Both the position numbers and the translations under genes were made by a program. From Solen grandis (lineage: Eukaryota; Mollusca; Bivalvia; Adapedonta; Solenidae): a stretch of DNA of 64,000 nt. The notes under the pieces were generated by a model. It did not search any database, had not been told where the DNA came from, and worked only from the letters and a program-made list of their open reading frames with translations. This document shows, in pieces, positions 52,664-64,000 of this stretch. Where the stretch lies: assembly GCA_021229015.1 (NCBI GenBank), contig CM037792.1, positions 40,950,543 through 41,014,542 of the forward strand, written 5' to 3'. Positions within the stretch are counted from its first letter, which is position 1, and each line of letters starts with the position of its first letter.

Positions 52664-53440
52664 TTAGTTGTCGCTCTCTGTCAATTCGAACTCCTGCACG
52701 CGATCCATATTAAGACCGCTGACGTATATCCGGTCATGTCCCGGATTAAGTCCGATGGCCTGGGGCAACCTACACAATCCATCTGCCTCCCCCAGGATAT
52801 GCGTGGCCCGGCCCCCAGTAACGTTCAGCAGATTGAAGCTTGCTGGGTTCCGACAACAGAAGAACACTGACCCCGCCCTGTCCACTGTCACACCGTCGGG
52901 TTCACCCAGCCCTTCTAATACGACAATATCGCTCCGTCCAGAACACGACAGTGGTCAGCGTATTGTTACCAAAGTCTGTTATGTAATATTTTCCCAGAGC
53001 AAGGCTGACCGCGAGGTATTTGGATATTCAAAAAGTTTATTGCCGCTGCGCTGTCACGACTTTCCTCAACACGCGACCCTCCATGTTGAGGATTCAACTT
53101 TCCCAGGTCGCCACGATAACCCACAACCACTTCCGGTCCCGCGTGACCCGGATACCACAACACTGACCCAAAACCTCGATCTGCTTGTTCAGTCCTTTAA
53201 AGTATTGCCCGACACATGACGAAGTGCAGTTTACTGACCAGTGCAGCGGAATAATGCCTCCGTGGATGATTTCCGGCACGAGGGCCGCGTCCCCCGGATT
53301 GGAGGGAGGCGGATCTTGGAACTTACTTCGTTCTTTTTCAAGTCAACAAGTTTTACACAATTATTCCCATTATCCACTCATCATTCTTAAACTCCCGGTC
53401 ACATACAATCATCCGATCGCCAGGTAGAACCACTAACCTT
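52664..53440 (-). pseudogene. NHL-type beta-propeller exon of a TRIM-like gene, frameshifted
   Basis: GC-richer than its surroundings. Minus-strand blocks in order: DRMIVCDREFKNDEW, KLVDLKKNEVSSKI, CCGIRVTRDRKWLWVIVAT, YYITDFGNNTLTTV, then GVTVDRAGSVFFCCRNPASF, LLNVTGGRATHILGEADGLC, PQAIGLNPGHDRIYVSGLNM and DRVQEFELTESDN. Repeated '..DG..I.V.D....V..F.' strands are the signature of NHL/six-bladed propeller repeats as in TRIM-NHL proteins, which are expanded in bivalves. About four frameshifts; the stop at 52,664 is next to a GTAAGA, so the exon could splice onward. Confidence 0.6.
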
Positions 53441-53585
53441 GACTAAACATGTCTTTTTATCTTCTACTTAAAACGTTTATATCCCGCACGTGCGTCGCCT
53501 TCACGTTATACGCCGCACGTGCACCTTGCCCAGGCCTTCACTGAAGATATCACGCGCTTGAGTTCTTCGTCCGTTCAAACCTTAC

Positions 53586-53965
53586 CTCGTAACACTGTTC
53601 TTGGAATCTATTTCCTCGATTTTTGACTGAAACTCTTCCATTTTCGTCTCTGCATTTTTCATAGTGAAATACAATTTGTTGTTTTGATTCCTTTACATTT
53701 TTCTTTCCAATTCTTTCGCGAGTTTCTGCAGGTCGTTTCTAGGGTAGCACAAGTCTTCGATATCTCGCTCATCCGCGAGATTTTTGGGTGTCAGCAATTT
53801 GATCGATTTCCTCGAAATAAGAAAAGTTCCAGTCTCTCAAAAAATCTGACTGAGTCCTCCTTAAAGTGTCGCACTTGCGATTTTCAGTCCCTTTTATTTT
53901 TCAATTCGTCATAATTTTCGTCTATGGTTTTTTTATTTTCTTCACTTTTTAAAAAACCAAATCTG
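53586..53965 (-). pseudogene. Coiled-coil exon of the TRIM-like gene
   Basis: Minus strand: EENKKTIDENYDELKNK, SQVRHFKEDSVRFFERLELF, then after shifts YFEEIDQIADTQKS, DIEDLCYPRNDLQKLAKELE and MKNAETKMEEFQSKIEEIDS. It ends at a good splice donor (ACGAG|GTAAGG, donor 53,581-53,585). The heptad-like charged composition fits the coiled coil that precedes the C-terminal propeller in TRIM proteins. At least two in-frame stops. Confidence 0.5.
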
Positions 53966-54246
53966 TCACGTTGTCACGGAAACAGGAGAACTCCCGGCTG
54001 TTGCCGATATCCCCGACACGTCGGGAAGGAAACTTACATCACAATTCTATGATTTGAGATGACGCATCTAGAACATATAATGACTTTTGTCTTTCATACA
54101 ATAATTGGTCTAACAGGCAATCGTTTTTTTGCATTTCCATCAATTGGTCTCGTGGGCTACTATTTCCGTTGGCATAGAAACTTTATCCAACATCACGTGG
54201 TCTCTGCATTTTAAAGGGGGAGGCGGTGACAATTAAAGCAACTCAC

Positions 54247-54430
54247 GCACAATTTCCCTTGCACGTGTCACAAAAGCCATGTGCAGATTTGGACTTTCCG
54301 TCGAGACTACAAGGTCGGCAGACAAGAGGATCCAACTCTTCTGAATATTTAGCGCCTCACTCATTTTTGTTCTGTTGTTGCGTCGTAGGGGAAAGTTGTT
54401 TCTGACGTCAGTATTCATCGGGGGGACCTC
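54247..54430 (-). CDS. Candidate upstream exon of the TRIM-like gene
   Basis: A 184-bp open segment is bounded by an acceptor (CATTCGCAG, before 54,430) and a donor (GTGAGT, 54,241-54,246). It reads KMSEALNIQKSWILLSADLV then STESPNLHMAFVTRAREIV. Its position is right for the coiled-coil part of a TRIM protein. No RING or B-box cysteine cluster is visible further upstream to the end of the window, so the N-terminal exons are missing or unrecognisable. Confidence 0.45.
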
Positions 54431-54539
54431 CTGCGAATGAATTAAAAAACATTGAAAGAAATTCGAACAACACAAGTAAATAAAGACGGTATTAAAATAT
54501 GCTATCTGAACAAAAAGCAAAAATAACATTATCTATTTA

Positions 54540-55013
54540 TCTACGTATGTATCTTTTATTTTATTTATCTATTTATTTATTTATTTATTTATTTATCCAA
54601 CAGACAGAAAGACAAGATAAGACCTACCAGACAGACCAACCCACCACCCCCCAGACAGACCAACCGACTGACAGACCATCAAGAGAAACAGACAACAGCT
54701 AACCAGACAGAATGACCAGACCAGACATACATCAGACCAGACACTGTCCATGTATCATTTTGGCCGCGATTTGGCGATATGATATTATCGCTTATTTCTC
54801 ATTAAAATCGCACCAAAACATCAAATTGGATAAAATTTCGCATCTGTCGAGAAGTCGAAAAATGAAATACAAAAGTCCTATCTACCCTGCCCTGCCTGCC
54901 TTTGTCGGTAAAGTTGCACCCCGATCTTTCTATTTCGCCTTCACGCATCTTTTGATTTTGCCGATGGTTTAAGTGTGTGTGTGTGTGTGTGGGGTGTGGG
55001 GTGTGTGTGTGTG
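54540..55013. repeat. Simple repeats: (ATTT)n, CAGACAGACC-rich, (TG)n
   Basis: TTTATTTATTTATT at about 54,560-54,598, degenerate CAGACAGACCAAC words 54,600-54,740, and (TG)n with GGGGTGTGGGG at 54,973-55,013. No gene. Confidence 0.85.
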
Positions 55014-56399
55014 TACCAGTCCTGTAATACATACGACAGAAGTTAAGCCATATTAGTATCATTGGCTATTAAAACAACAACTCACAGCCAATTTTGTGCA
55101 GATATTAATTTGGCTTTTTATTAAATTCTAATTAATATAATGGACCGGGGATAGATCTTTTAACAGTTCAATAAGAAAGAAAAAGGATAAAATTACATAG
55201 AAATTATACATTAACATGAAAGACCTCATCATTGTGTTTAAAATATAATCCGGCAAAAAATTGAGAAATGTCTATATTGAAAAATCTTATTTATTAATAT
55301 ACATTTATACAAAATTAGACACTTTATATCATCTGGTTCATTGACACTTACTTAATCCATTCTGTCACAAATTAACTACCCAGCGATTGATTTTAAGTAC
55401 TTTTCATGTTGTGTTGTTATTAAAAATATCTCATTAATATTTAAAAAAAAATCTAATTTAATTTGCCAAAGAGCAAAAAATCTCAAAAACATTCTGACCC
55501 AAAATGATCCCTGAGACAGCAGCCAAACCAGACAGACCATCCTGTCCAGACAGACCAGACCGACAACAGACATACAGACAGATTCGAATATTTTTCCCTC
55601 GCGGTAATGGTCAAACGACTTGCAAATAGCACTATAAAACCAAGAAATAACGCTGACCATTATATCCATTAAAAATCGAAACATTAAAAAAAAAAAATAA
55701 TAATAACATTTCTTTTGGCCCCGGTTGCTGTCCTTTTGGCGGATTTGTGAATATTTCAAATAAATAAACAAAATAAGTGTTAACTTTCAAGATATTTATT
55801 ATAGATCATACCGGTGGCAAATTGCATATTTTCGACAGTAAATTGTATGATTGATTGAATTATTTGAAAAAAATGAGTTTAAGGGTCGTCGACCTCCAAA
55901 ATAGTATCTACCCTATTTTTATTTCTGTATACAGTACGATCTGTTTAATCATCAGGGGCAAGTCCTCTGTGCATATTTAACTTATAATGATTGTATAAAA
56001 CGTAAACTGGAGTATTGAAAAAAGAATTATATGTCACTGTATATATATATTGTACTTGAAAAATAAAATATATTGTTACAAAGTCTCTGTGGAAAGATAG
56101 ACTATAAATAGATAGATAACAAAAGTCAATAATGTGACATACAAACATACATCATAAATAATAGACAGACAGACATAAGTCGTCCGAAAGATATACTGAA
56201 AATCAAACATACAGAAGGCATATAGAAAACAGACAGAAAGCACAATGGCTAGAAAAATAAACATACTCATATACAAGAAACATCTAACACAAAAAAAACA
56301 AAAATTGAAAAAAAACATTCATACATAACCAAAAATCTATACCAAAAAACAATAAACATAAATATTTTTAAACCACTCACCCAACCCCTTTTTTACTAT
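55014..56399. other. AT-rich non-coding sequence
   Basis: No gene recognised. CAGACAGA words recur at 55,535-55,580 and near 56,165 and 56,230. Confidence 0.5.
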
Positions 56400-59300
56400 A
56401 TTTTCTAATATGGCTGAAAATTATTTCTAAAATTGAGCTACTTGTAAAAACAAACGTTAGTTAAAATATGTTGCAAAACTTTTAATATAAACTTTTGATC
56501 TTGATTCTATTTATTTAAAAAATTACTCGAAATTATTAATTCATAAATCTAAAAAAAAACAAAAACAGTTTCAAAAAATAATTCATAAATTTTTAAAAAA
56601 ATTTTGGGGATAATGGTTACAACAACAAAAACAATAAATGCTTGGTTGGCTGACAAGGGTTTTCTCAATAAGAGTTCCCTGTAAAGAAAAACATGTTTTT
56701 TAATACTTTTAAAAATAATTTTTCCCATATCAACGCCGATTATTTTTTCAAATCTTTTAAATAAAGTCAGACTTTGGGAAAAAATGTCAAAAATTCGACT
56801 TTTTAATCTGAGAAACTGAAAGAGAGAGAAGGAGAGAGGGGGGAGAAAAAGAAGAGAGTTTTAAAAAAAATATAAAAAATACAAAAAGATTTTAAAAATG
56901 AAACCTGTTGTGATTTAACTGATTGTCCGGTACAGACAATAAGATTCCTTTTTTCTTCAAAAGTTTTTCAAGACTAACAATAGCACGTCTCACTCAACGA
57001 TGATGTCATTTATTAAAATGACGTCTTTTTCAAACGGCAAATAGGAAATATTTTAAAATTTTGGGGAAAAGGGCTTATAGCCTCCGTGAAAAAAAAAAAG
57101 AAAATTATACAATATACTTCCTATTATAACTAAAGTAGTATTTTTGGGACAAAAGTATGACACACAGATCTATTAATAATGTTTCCTCTTTTTTCAAAAA
57201 AATTTTTTTTTAAGAATAATTTACAATTAATTTTTCTACAATAGGTCTTAATCGTTTTAATTTCTTACAAAAAATAGAAAAAGGTCTAACTCAAAAAATT
57301 CACAATACGTAAATGATTCTTCTTGAAAACCCCATAAGAATATAATTTTTTTTAAAAAATGAAAAAAAGAAATAGATCTAAAAAAATAACAAAAAAAAAT
57401 TATAAAAATACCAACGAAACATTGTGAAAAATAATGAGAAACCATGACCTCTAGTAGGAAACCCGGGCGCGCCATGTTTTATGCTAAATCCTAAATGCAA
57501 TTGATAAAGGAATTCTAAATACAATTATTAATTTTGCTTATACAAATTCTCTTTTGAAAAAAATTGTTTTATAAATTAAGGGAGACCCTTTTTTAAGTTA
57601 TAGTTATGTTTTTTAAAAAAATTTTAACATAAAAGCCAAACGAGCGAACGATATTAAGGCAACTAAACATTGGGTTATTCAATTTTTGCCTTTAACACTC
57701 GAAAATAACTATTTCAGAATAATTAACTCCAATCCTTCATATCCCACAGTCGCGCAAACTCTCACAAATAAAATTCATGAAAAAAAAATTTGTAAATTTT
57801 TAAACCCAGGCAATCCCAACACCCCTTTTTTTTTAAAAATAACGACATGAACATACAAAGATTATTTTATAGGGAAAAACGGGGTGTTTTTTAAAAAAAA
57901 AATTCATCATTATTAATATCACGAAGAATAAAGACACACGCTAAAAAAAAAAAAACGCGTAGCGTAAAATAACATTTAAGGGGAAAGCGGACGCTTGTTT
58001 TTTTAATCTATTTTCCATAATGTATAATATTATAATAATAAAATATAATGTAAAACCTCTTAACAAACGAACACTAAGACAAAGAAGAAAAAAGCGGGGG
58101 ATATGTAACATAAAAAAGGAAAACATAATCGGATGGTATTTCATATAGGAAAAAAAACGGGGGCTGTATTTTTGTTCTATTTCAATATAAAATTTTAAAA
58201 AATTTTAGAATATCATAATGTGACATAAATGCAATGTAAACATAGAAAATCCGGACGACTGTTTTCACAGAAAAAGCAATTTTAAATATATTAACTTAAA
58301 GGGAAAAGCGGGGATTATAAAAGATAAACACGAGTTTGAATTTAACATAAAAAAAGTGGACGAATTCGAATACATAACATAACAAAAATTTTTAATACGA
58401 ATAGATATTTTTCATCTAATTCCGCCCTATTTTTAAAATTGCCCATAAAATATACATTATTGATTAGGTATTTTTTTACAAAATAAAAAAAAAAAATAAA
58501 GCCTTTTCTTTTTTTCCCGAAACACATACCCCGTTTTTTCCCTTTTTTTTTTAAAAAAATGTCGTCCGCTTTTTCCTCTATTCTTTTTAAAACCCAAAAA
58601 TGCTTTATTGGGGTTTAATTTTTTCTCTTGGGGAGCTTGATTCCCCCCCTTATACTTTTTTTTCATATACATTTCCAGGGGTTGTTTCTTAGGAAGGCCC
58701 AGTAAAATATACTTTGTTTTTTTTAAATATTTACGTTATGGGTTCCTTTTAAACTTTTCATTTTCAAATTCTTTCGGAATTTCACATCAAACTAGCAACA
58801 TATTGTTATTTTTTTAAATTGCGATTGTTATATTTTATTCAATTCCTTGGGTTTCTATCAAACTTCACTGTAAACACCCTCTTTTTCTATTCATATATTT
58901 TAAAATGATTTAAAACATATCTTTTTTTCCATATATTACTCGAGGGTTTTTCATTTTATTTAATTCGCCCCCTTTTCTCTATTTCTATTTATCAAACTAT
59001 CTTTTTTTTCATATATTTTTACCGTGAGATTTTGAGGATCGCGGGGGTTATGTTTTTCTCCAAATTTTGCGGCTTTTGGGATACTTTTAGGGAATCCCTC
59101 GGAAGATAAATTTTTCTTTTTAATCGCATTAGGATTTCCCAGGATTTTCCCCTTTTATTTCGAAATATAATTTATTTTTATTTTTTAGAATTTGCGGGTT
59201 TCCCCCAAAAAACTTCTCTAATATTTTTCTGATGAGATAAAACAACCCTCATCGAAACTTGGTTATTTATTTTTACAACTTGACCGTTTTAAACTGTAGG

Positions 59301-60643
59301 AAAGTAATAAATTTTTATGGGGTTTACCGACAAACAAGCAACAAAAAAAAGATTCTATCACCCTTTTTCCACAGTACTGTCTCCATCTTTCCTCTGCATC
59401 CCTGTATGTAAACCTATAACTTATTATTGAATTTCTTAGTAAAAAGTGGTATCTATATACAATCATACTTTTAAATTTTTACTAACCATCGGCTTTTGAT
59501 AATCACGGGGCTAAATCGAAAGGGGGGTTTAATTTTGGGCCATGCTTAAATGTGGCGAACGCAAGAACAATCGCTAAACTTTTTCCCCTCATTTATTTTT
59601 TTTTATATTTTCGAACTGTACTGGTTTCATTTTATTAGGTTTTCCATAAAAATTTTCACTTAAACACTCTCTTATAGAGTTTGCATACTGGGTGATAATA
59701 ATGTCTACAATACATATGTTCATCAATCAATACACTTATTTGTATAATTAATCATCGAACATTGGTATTTTTTTCCCCCACTTTAAATATTATTCAGATT
59801 TCATTTTTATATTAATTTATCTGACATCAAAAATCAAAAACTAAACTACCTGGTTCATTTTAATCGATGCTTTAGCTTTCTTTACTTAACGCGATAAAAT
59901 ACTAAACTGATAAAACCATCGCATTTTTTTTTTTGTTGAAAATATTAAACTTTATTGACACTGCATAAAATTTCAGTAGGGGAAATTTATATATAATTCC
60001 CTGGGGTTTTTTCCGTTCATTTTTTGCTACAATTATTTTACAAAAGACATTCATAATAACTAAGTAACTTGTATATTTTACAAAAACAATTCATCATTTG
60101 ATTTAGCATTTTCATTTAAAAATCCCATTTTCCATTTAGCAAATTTGCATGACGGCCCCCTTTTTTCCCCTATTCTTTCGCATTTACCAAAAAAAATTTT
60201 GCATTTACATAAACAGGGGCGCCGGGTTTTCCCTATCTAAACATGTGGGTTTCTCGACACAAACAAAAAAATTTAAAGAAAAATTTCCAAAAAAAGAGGA
60301 ACCTCTCAAAATTGTACCCAGAGATAATCCTTCAAATCAAGACTGGGAAAAAAAATTGACATATTTTCACAACCCGGGCTGAAAAACACCGCCGTATTGT
60401 TGGAGAATTAATTCAGCCGGGGCAAATTTTTCCAGGGGGGGGGTATGCACAGGGAAAAATTATCATACTTTTAACTTTGTAATTCACCGTATTTTTTGTG
60501 CGGGGGGGGGGGATACTCGCGTACTTTTTTAATCCATTCGGAAAGGGGGGGGGAAACATTAAAATCCATACGTGCGGGGGTGGAGAGAACCATAATCAAA
60601 AAAACACAGATTAAAAACCCCTATTTGCGGACATGTCTCTTAC

Positions 60644-60677
<34 letters not shown>

Positions 60678-60992
60678 TCCCCTTTTCCACCTCTTTTAAT
60701 CATGTTTTTTCAAACAACCCAAACTCATGGGAGGGGGGCCGGGGCCCCCGGGGTTTCCCCCACCTCTGGATCCCCCCATTAATTCAAAAATAAATTTAAA
60801 GTCCGATAAACAGGGATAACAGATATTACGGGGAGATAATTAACTGAAGAAACATTTTAATTTTCAATAGGGGTAATTTTTGCCCTTTTTCTGGACTACT
60901 TTATTCACGAATTTTTTTTTTCCCACAAAATTTTTTTATATACAAACGTTTTCTAAACAAAAAAAATAAGACTTTTCCGGGATCAACGAAAC
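56400..60992. other. Low-quality, homopolymer-rich consensus next to a gap
   Basis: The text is dominated by runs such as TTTTTTTAAAAAA, GGGGGG and CCCCCC, including about 28 G in a row at 60,645-60,676. It lacks the word content of the rest of the window. It abuts the gap at 60,993. I regard it as unpolished read sequence and annotate no gene in it. Confidence 0.7.
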
Positions 60993-61092
60993 NNNNNNNN
61001 NNNNNNNNNNNNNNNNNNNNNNNNNNNNNNNNNNNNNNNNNNNNNNNNNNNNNNNNNNNNNNNNNNNNNNNNNNNNNNNNNNNNNNNNNNNN
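60993..61092. other. Assembly gap (100 N)
   Basis: Exactly 100 N, a gap of unknown size. Confidence 0.99.
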
Positions 61093-62179
61093 CAGAAATT
61101 TTCAAGTGATTACGTTATCAGACATGACTTATTCATGTTTTTCGTAAAAGGGCTAATTTTTTAAACTCTATCAATTTGAAGAAAGAAATTCGGTCATTGG
61201 GTTTGTTGAGATCCGGTATTGAGTAGTCAATTGTGATACATTTTTGAGTTAATGAGTTGCATTTTAAGATGAATTAGTATAATTATACTAGAGCCAGGAA
61301 ACCTATACGGATAACGTATTTGCATTTGCTATTACGGCTTTCCGCAAACCTGAAGAAAATGACAAATACATGTATATCTACCTATCGATTTTTTATGTTT
61401 TCTAAATGTTTAACGGTTTCTTTTTCTAAATCTGTAAAAATAAGCAAATATATAAAGGAAATGAAATTTTGAAGGTTTCAAGACGATTATAACGTTGATA
61501 ACATAGAAATAAGAAATTATTTTCATGATTTTGCTTACACCTCTGCCTCTGTTTCCATCTATTTTTGCAAATGCATACCTCAATCAATTCAACGGTTGAA
61601 AGTCATGGTTTTCAAAGTATTTATTTTCTTTTTACAATTTTAATTGTGGATCAAATTACAAGGAATGTTTGTTAAGCTATATGCTTACGAAGAGAAAGAT
61701 ATTAAATAAAGAATAAAAAAAAAACCTTTTAAAATCGATTGAACATCTTTAACAGTATCGACAGTAAGTTTGATTTGCAAATCTTTGTCATGTTAATTCC
61801 TTTATTTGTTATATAAAATGTATACATTTGTAAAACGAAAAACTCTAAAGTTTAAGTCGAATAAAATATCTGAATATCTTGAACTTGAACATCTGGCACG
61901 TGTCATGACGGCTTAGTTTATTGGTATTTCAATGTCTGACACCTTTACTGGCTTCTTTGATTATCCCTTTAACCATTTAGTGACAGGATAAACTTTCTTA
62001 ATTCACATTTTCCCAGATCACATTTTTCATAGGTGTGAAAAAAGATCCCATTCGACAAAATTGTGAAAAATGAGATTTTTTCTCGTAAGACAGTCATGTA
62101 TTACACAGACCCTTTAAAATTTGTTATGGATGCCAGTTTTTAATTTGTCTATAGCAACGTTTGATTCGCACCAAGGCTA
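61093..62179. other. AT-rich non-coding sequence
   Basis: Sequence quality recovers after the gap. No gene, RNA or repeat boundary recognised. Confidence 0.5.
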
Positions 62180-62310
62180 ATTGTCGCACCTGACGTTATA
62201 TGTCGCTAGCTGACGCTAAATGTTGCAAAACCTCCTGACGTTATTAGTCGTATCTGTAACGCCAAATGTCGCAAAATAAATGTCGCAACTGCAATGCTAA
62301 ATGCCGCACT
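62180..62310. repeat. Degenerate short tandem repeat around 'TGTCGCA'
   Basis: Variants of TGACGTTATATGTCGC, TGACGCTAAATGTTGC, CGCCAAATGTCGC, ATGCTAAATGCCGCA follow one another at about 20-30 bp spacing, six to seven units. Confidence 0.6.
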
Positions 62311-62559
62311 CCTTTATAAGTACTCTATTGTAGTATAAGCTACCGGAACAGTGAATCAATTCAACCGAAACGAACCGGGTACGACCGTAAAGGCCCAGTC
62401 ATTAATGAAAGGAATCCTCATTACCTTTCCAGGTGCAAAATACTGGTCATATCCAGGAACCGTCGAGACTTGCAAGAACTTATTTCCCAAAAGACGTAAA
62501 ATAAATAAGTATATAAATAAATGCTATGTTATTAATAATGTCTCATAATAAGCTATTGG

Positions 62560-62665
62560 GTCTAAGCAATATATACATTGACTTATTGGGTCCGCACTAT
62601 CAGAATTGTTAAATACACGTTTTATGTATTGAAGATTTGTTAAATTGGGCCGCATTATAAGAATT

Positions 62666-62735
<70 letters not shown>

Positions 62736-62970
62736 TTTTGTTTTGAATATTTGTTGGGTCTTATGGTATCTAATTGGGTCTATGATATATGTGTATATAT
62801 TTATTGGGTCTACACTTGTAAATAAGTTATATGCATGTTTTATATTTTGAAGGTTTGTTGGGTCTTATGATATCTAATTGGGTCTATGATATATGTGTAT
62901 ATATTTATTGGGTCTACACTAACAAATTAGTTATATCAATGTTTTGAAAATTTGTTGGGTCTTATTGTAT
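62560..62970. repeat. Tandem repeat with 'TTGGGTCT' words and a (TA)n tract
   Basis: Units of about 110 bp carrying TTGTTGGGTCTTATG, TCTAATTGGGTCTATGATAT and TATTTATTGGGTCTACACT at 62,750-62,850 and 62,855-62,950, with partial units either side. A (TA)n microsatellite lies at about 62,670-62,731. Confidence 0.85.
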
Positions 62971-64000
62971 CAAATGGACGATACAATTAGAATATATACT
63001 TAAAAAAACTTAATTATATTGTTTATGCTATTTCTGATGTGTTTGAGTGTTTTAATCATGAAGTAAAAAAAATTTGTGAGACACTGGATCTAATGAAATG
63101 AATGATTGTGCTTTAAGTAATGCTAGTTTTATAGCAAATGTGTATTGTAATAAATGTTTACAAAGTATTGCTAAGTAAGACATGACGACATATTACTTAG
63201 AGGTTAGATATATTCCAAATCTACGAAAAACACATTTTTATTCCATGGATTCAACAACGCTGGTGCTGGAATAGTGTGTGTGTGTTAATTTGAATTCATA
63301 TTTAACTTGGGTGTTATGACCCTATAAATTTCATAATAGAATATTTTGTTCGTTACATATCGGCTGCATAAAATGATTAGCTTTAACAGTCAGGCTGCGC
63401 GTTGTATACATGTAGATACCATGTAATGGCTAGTTTACGAATTAAATCGGGTGTCTGCATAGTAGATGCATAAATGTTTAAATTACAGCTCCGTTTCATA
63501 AGATTAAAGAAAGCACAATCCCGATTTGATTGGATTTAAAACTTTGCACTCACAAACAAATGCGAACAGCTTGAGAATAAACTTGCAAATTTCATCTCAT
63601 TTTTGCAAGTTTGCGGGTGTTAAATTCAAGCCCTTATATATACAGTGGTCACGCAATTTCTTCAATGTGGCGATTTATTGAATATCGGTGATGACTCAAG
63701 CTGCAAGCACGGTCCCTTGATTTAGCCCTTCTTATTCTATATAGATTTATGGGTGATTCTTCAAACATGCGATTTTGGATTCCTCGCACCCCGTCCTTGG
63801 ACCTTAGATAGTATATCCTATATTATTTCCGTGCGTTTCGTTCCGTTCGAAGTCGATATCAAAACCTACCTGTATCTCCTTGACAACCATACATCGACCC
63901 TATGACCACCCGTCCCTGTAATTAAAACCTAGGTCGAGATTGTTTTTATTTTTTTTTCACATAGCGTCATACCTCCAGAGAGTACATAGGTAACTTTATC
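62971..64000. other. Non-coding sequence to the window end
   Basis: No gene, RNA or clear repeat recognised. Confidence 0.5.

Noticed and set aside
52668..53219. Long plus-strand frame of 183 codons
   Set aside because: It is antisense to the NHL-like exon, and the minus-strand translation has recognisable repeats; the plus frame is a GC-related shadow.
55376..55771. 131-codon minus-strand frame rich in Phe, Leu and Ile
   Set aside because: Composition reflects A-rich sequence on the other strand; no family, splice or promoter support.
60645..60676. G-quadruplex-like G tract
   Set aside because: The run of about 28 G lies in low-quality sequence beside a gap and is likely a sequencing artefact.

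Overview
The window is a eukaryotic, AT-rich, repeat-dominated piece of an animal genome, most likely a marine mollusc and probably a bivalve. That is an inference from three things: tRNA-derived SINEs ending in the 'GACGTTAAACCC' tail usual in molluscan SINEs, repeats carrying phrases such as 'ATGACCTTGACCTTT' and 'AAAGGGGAATAACTC', and a TRIM/NHL-like gene. The sequence is a draft assembly. It has two 100-N gaps (29,233-29,332 and 60,993-61,092), stretches that look poorly polished, and many one-base frameshifts, a good part of them in homopolymers.

Layout. 0.7-8.8 kb: a mosaic of one interspersed repeat family (A), a tandem satellite of about 145 bp (5.6-7.2 kb) and a palindrome-rich repeat (C). 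8.86-24.16 kb: one nearly complete Maverick/Polinton element of about 15.3 kb, a virus-like self-synthesising DNA transposon. 25.1-29.2 kb: more family A. 29.97-30.3 kb: a (GA)n minisatellite. 30.77-43.6 and 47.7-49.9 kb: a head-to-tail array of a second family (B), built of roughly 450-bp monomers packed with TGACGTCA palindromes. 44.2-47.5 kb: SINEs and foldback sequence. 52.6-54.4 kb: a broken TRIM/NHL-like gene on the minus strand. 56.4-61.0 kb: low-quality sequence running into a gap. 61.1-64 kb: AT-rich sequence with small tandem repeats.

The Polinton carries a double-jelly-roll major capsid protein, a probable penton-type minor capsid protein, a packaging ATPase, a retroviral-type integrase and a protein-primed family B DNA polymerase. 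It also has a zinc-binding protein and a set of small membrane or coiled-coil proteins. Genes lie in compact divergent and convergent blocks: minus 9.1-11.0, plus 11.0-12.3, minus 12.3-13.6, plus 13.7-17.5, minus 17.5-22.2, plus 22.2-23.1 kb. Most reading frames are interrupted, so the copy is either decayed or poorly sequenced.

Two things stand out. (1) The polymerase gene has what looks like a LAGLIDADG intein of 990 bp (330 codons), exactly between the Asp and the Thr of the catalytic D|TDS motif, with splicing blocks A, B, F and G and homing-endonuclease blocks C, D, E and H in order. I know of no described intein in an animal nuclear genome or in a Polinton. (2) A palindromic repeat of about 40 bp (core CAGCCGGACTTTGTCCG) occurs at least seven times, and only inside this Polinton. 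It sits between genes, at gene ends and in frame within genes, and one copy is flanked by 13-bp direct repeats, as expected of a tiny mobile hairpin. Other observations are CTCF-like and nuclear-receptor-like motifs carried by family A, dense CRE-like palindromes in family B, and Helitron-like (hairpin + CTAG) ends on both families.
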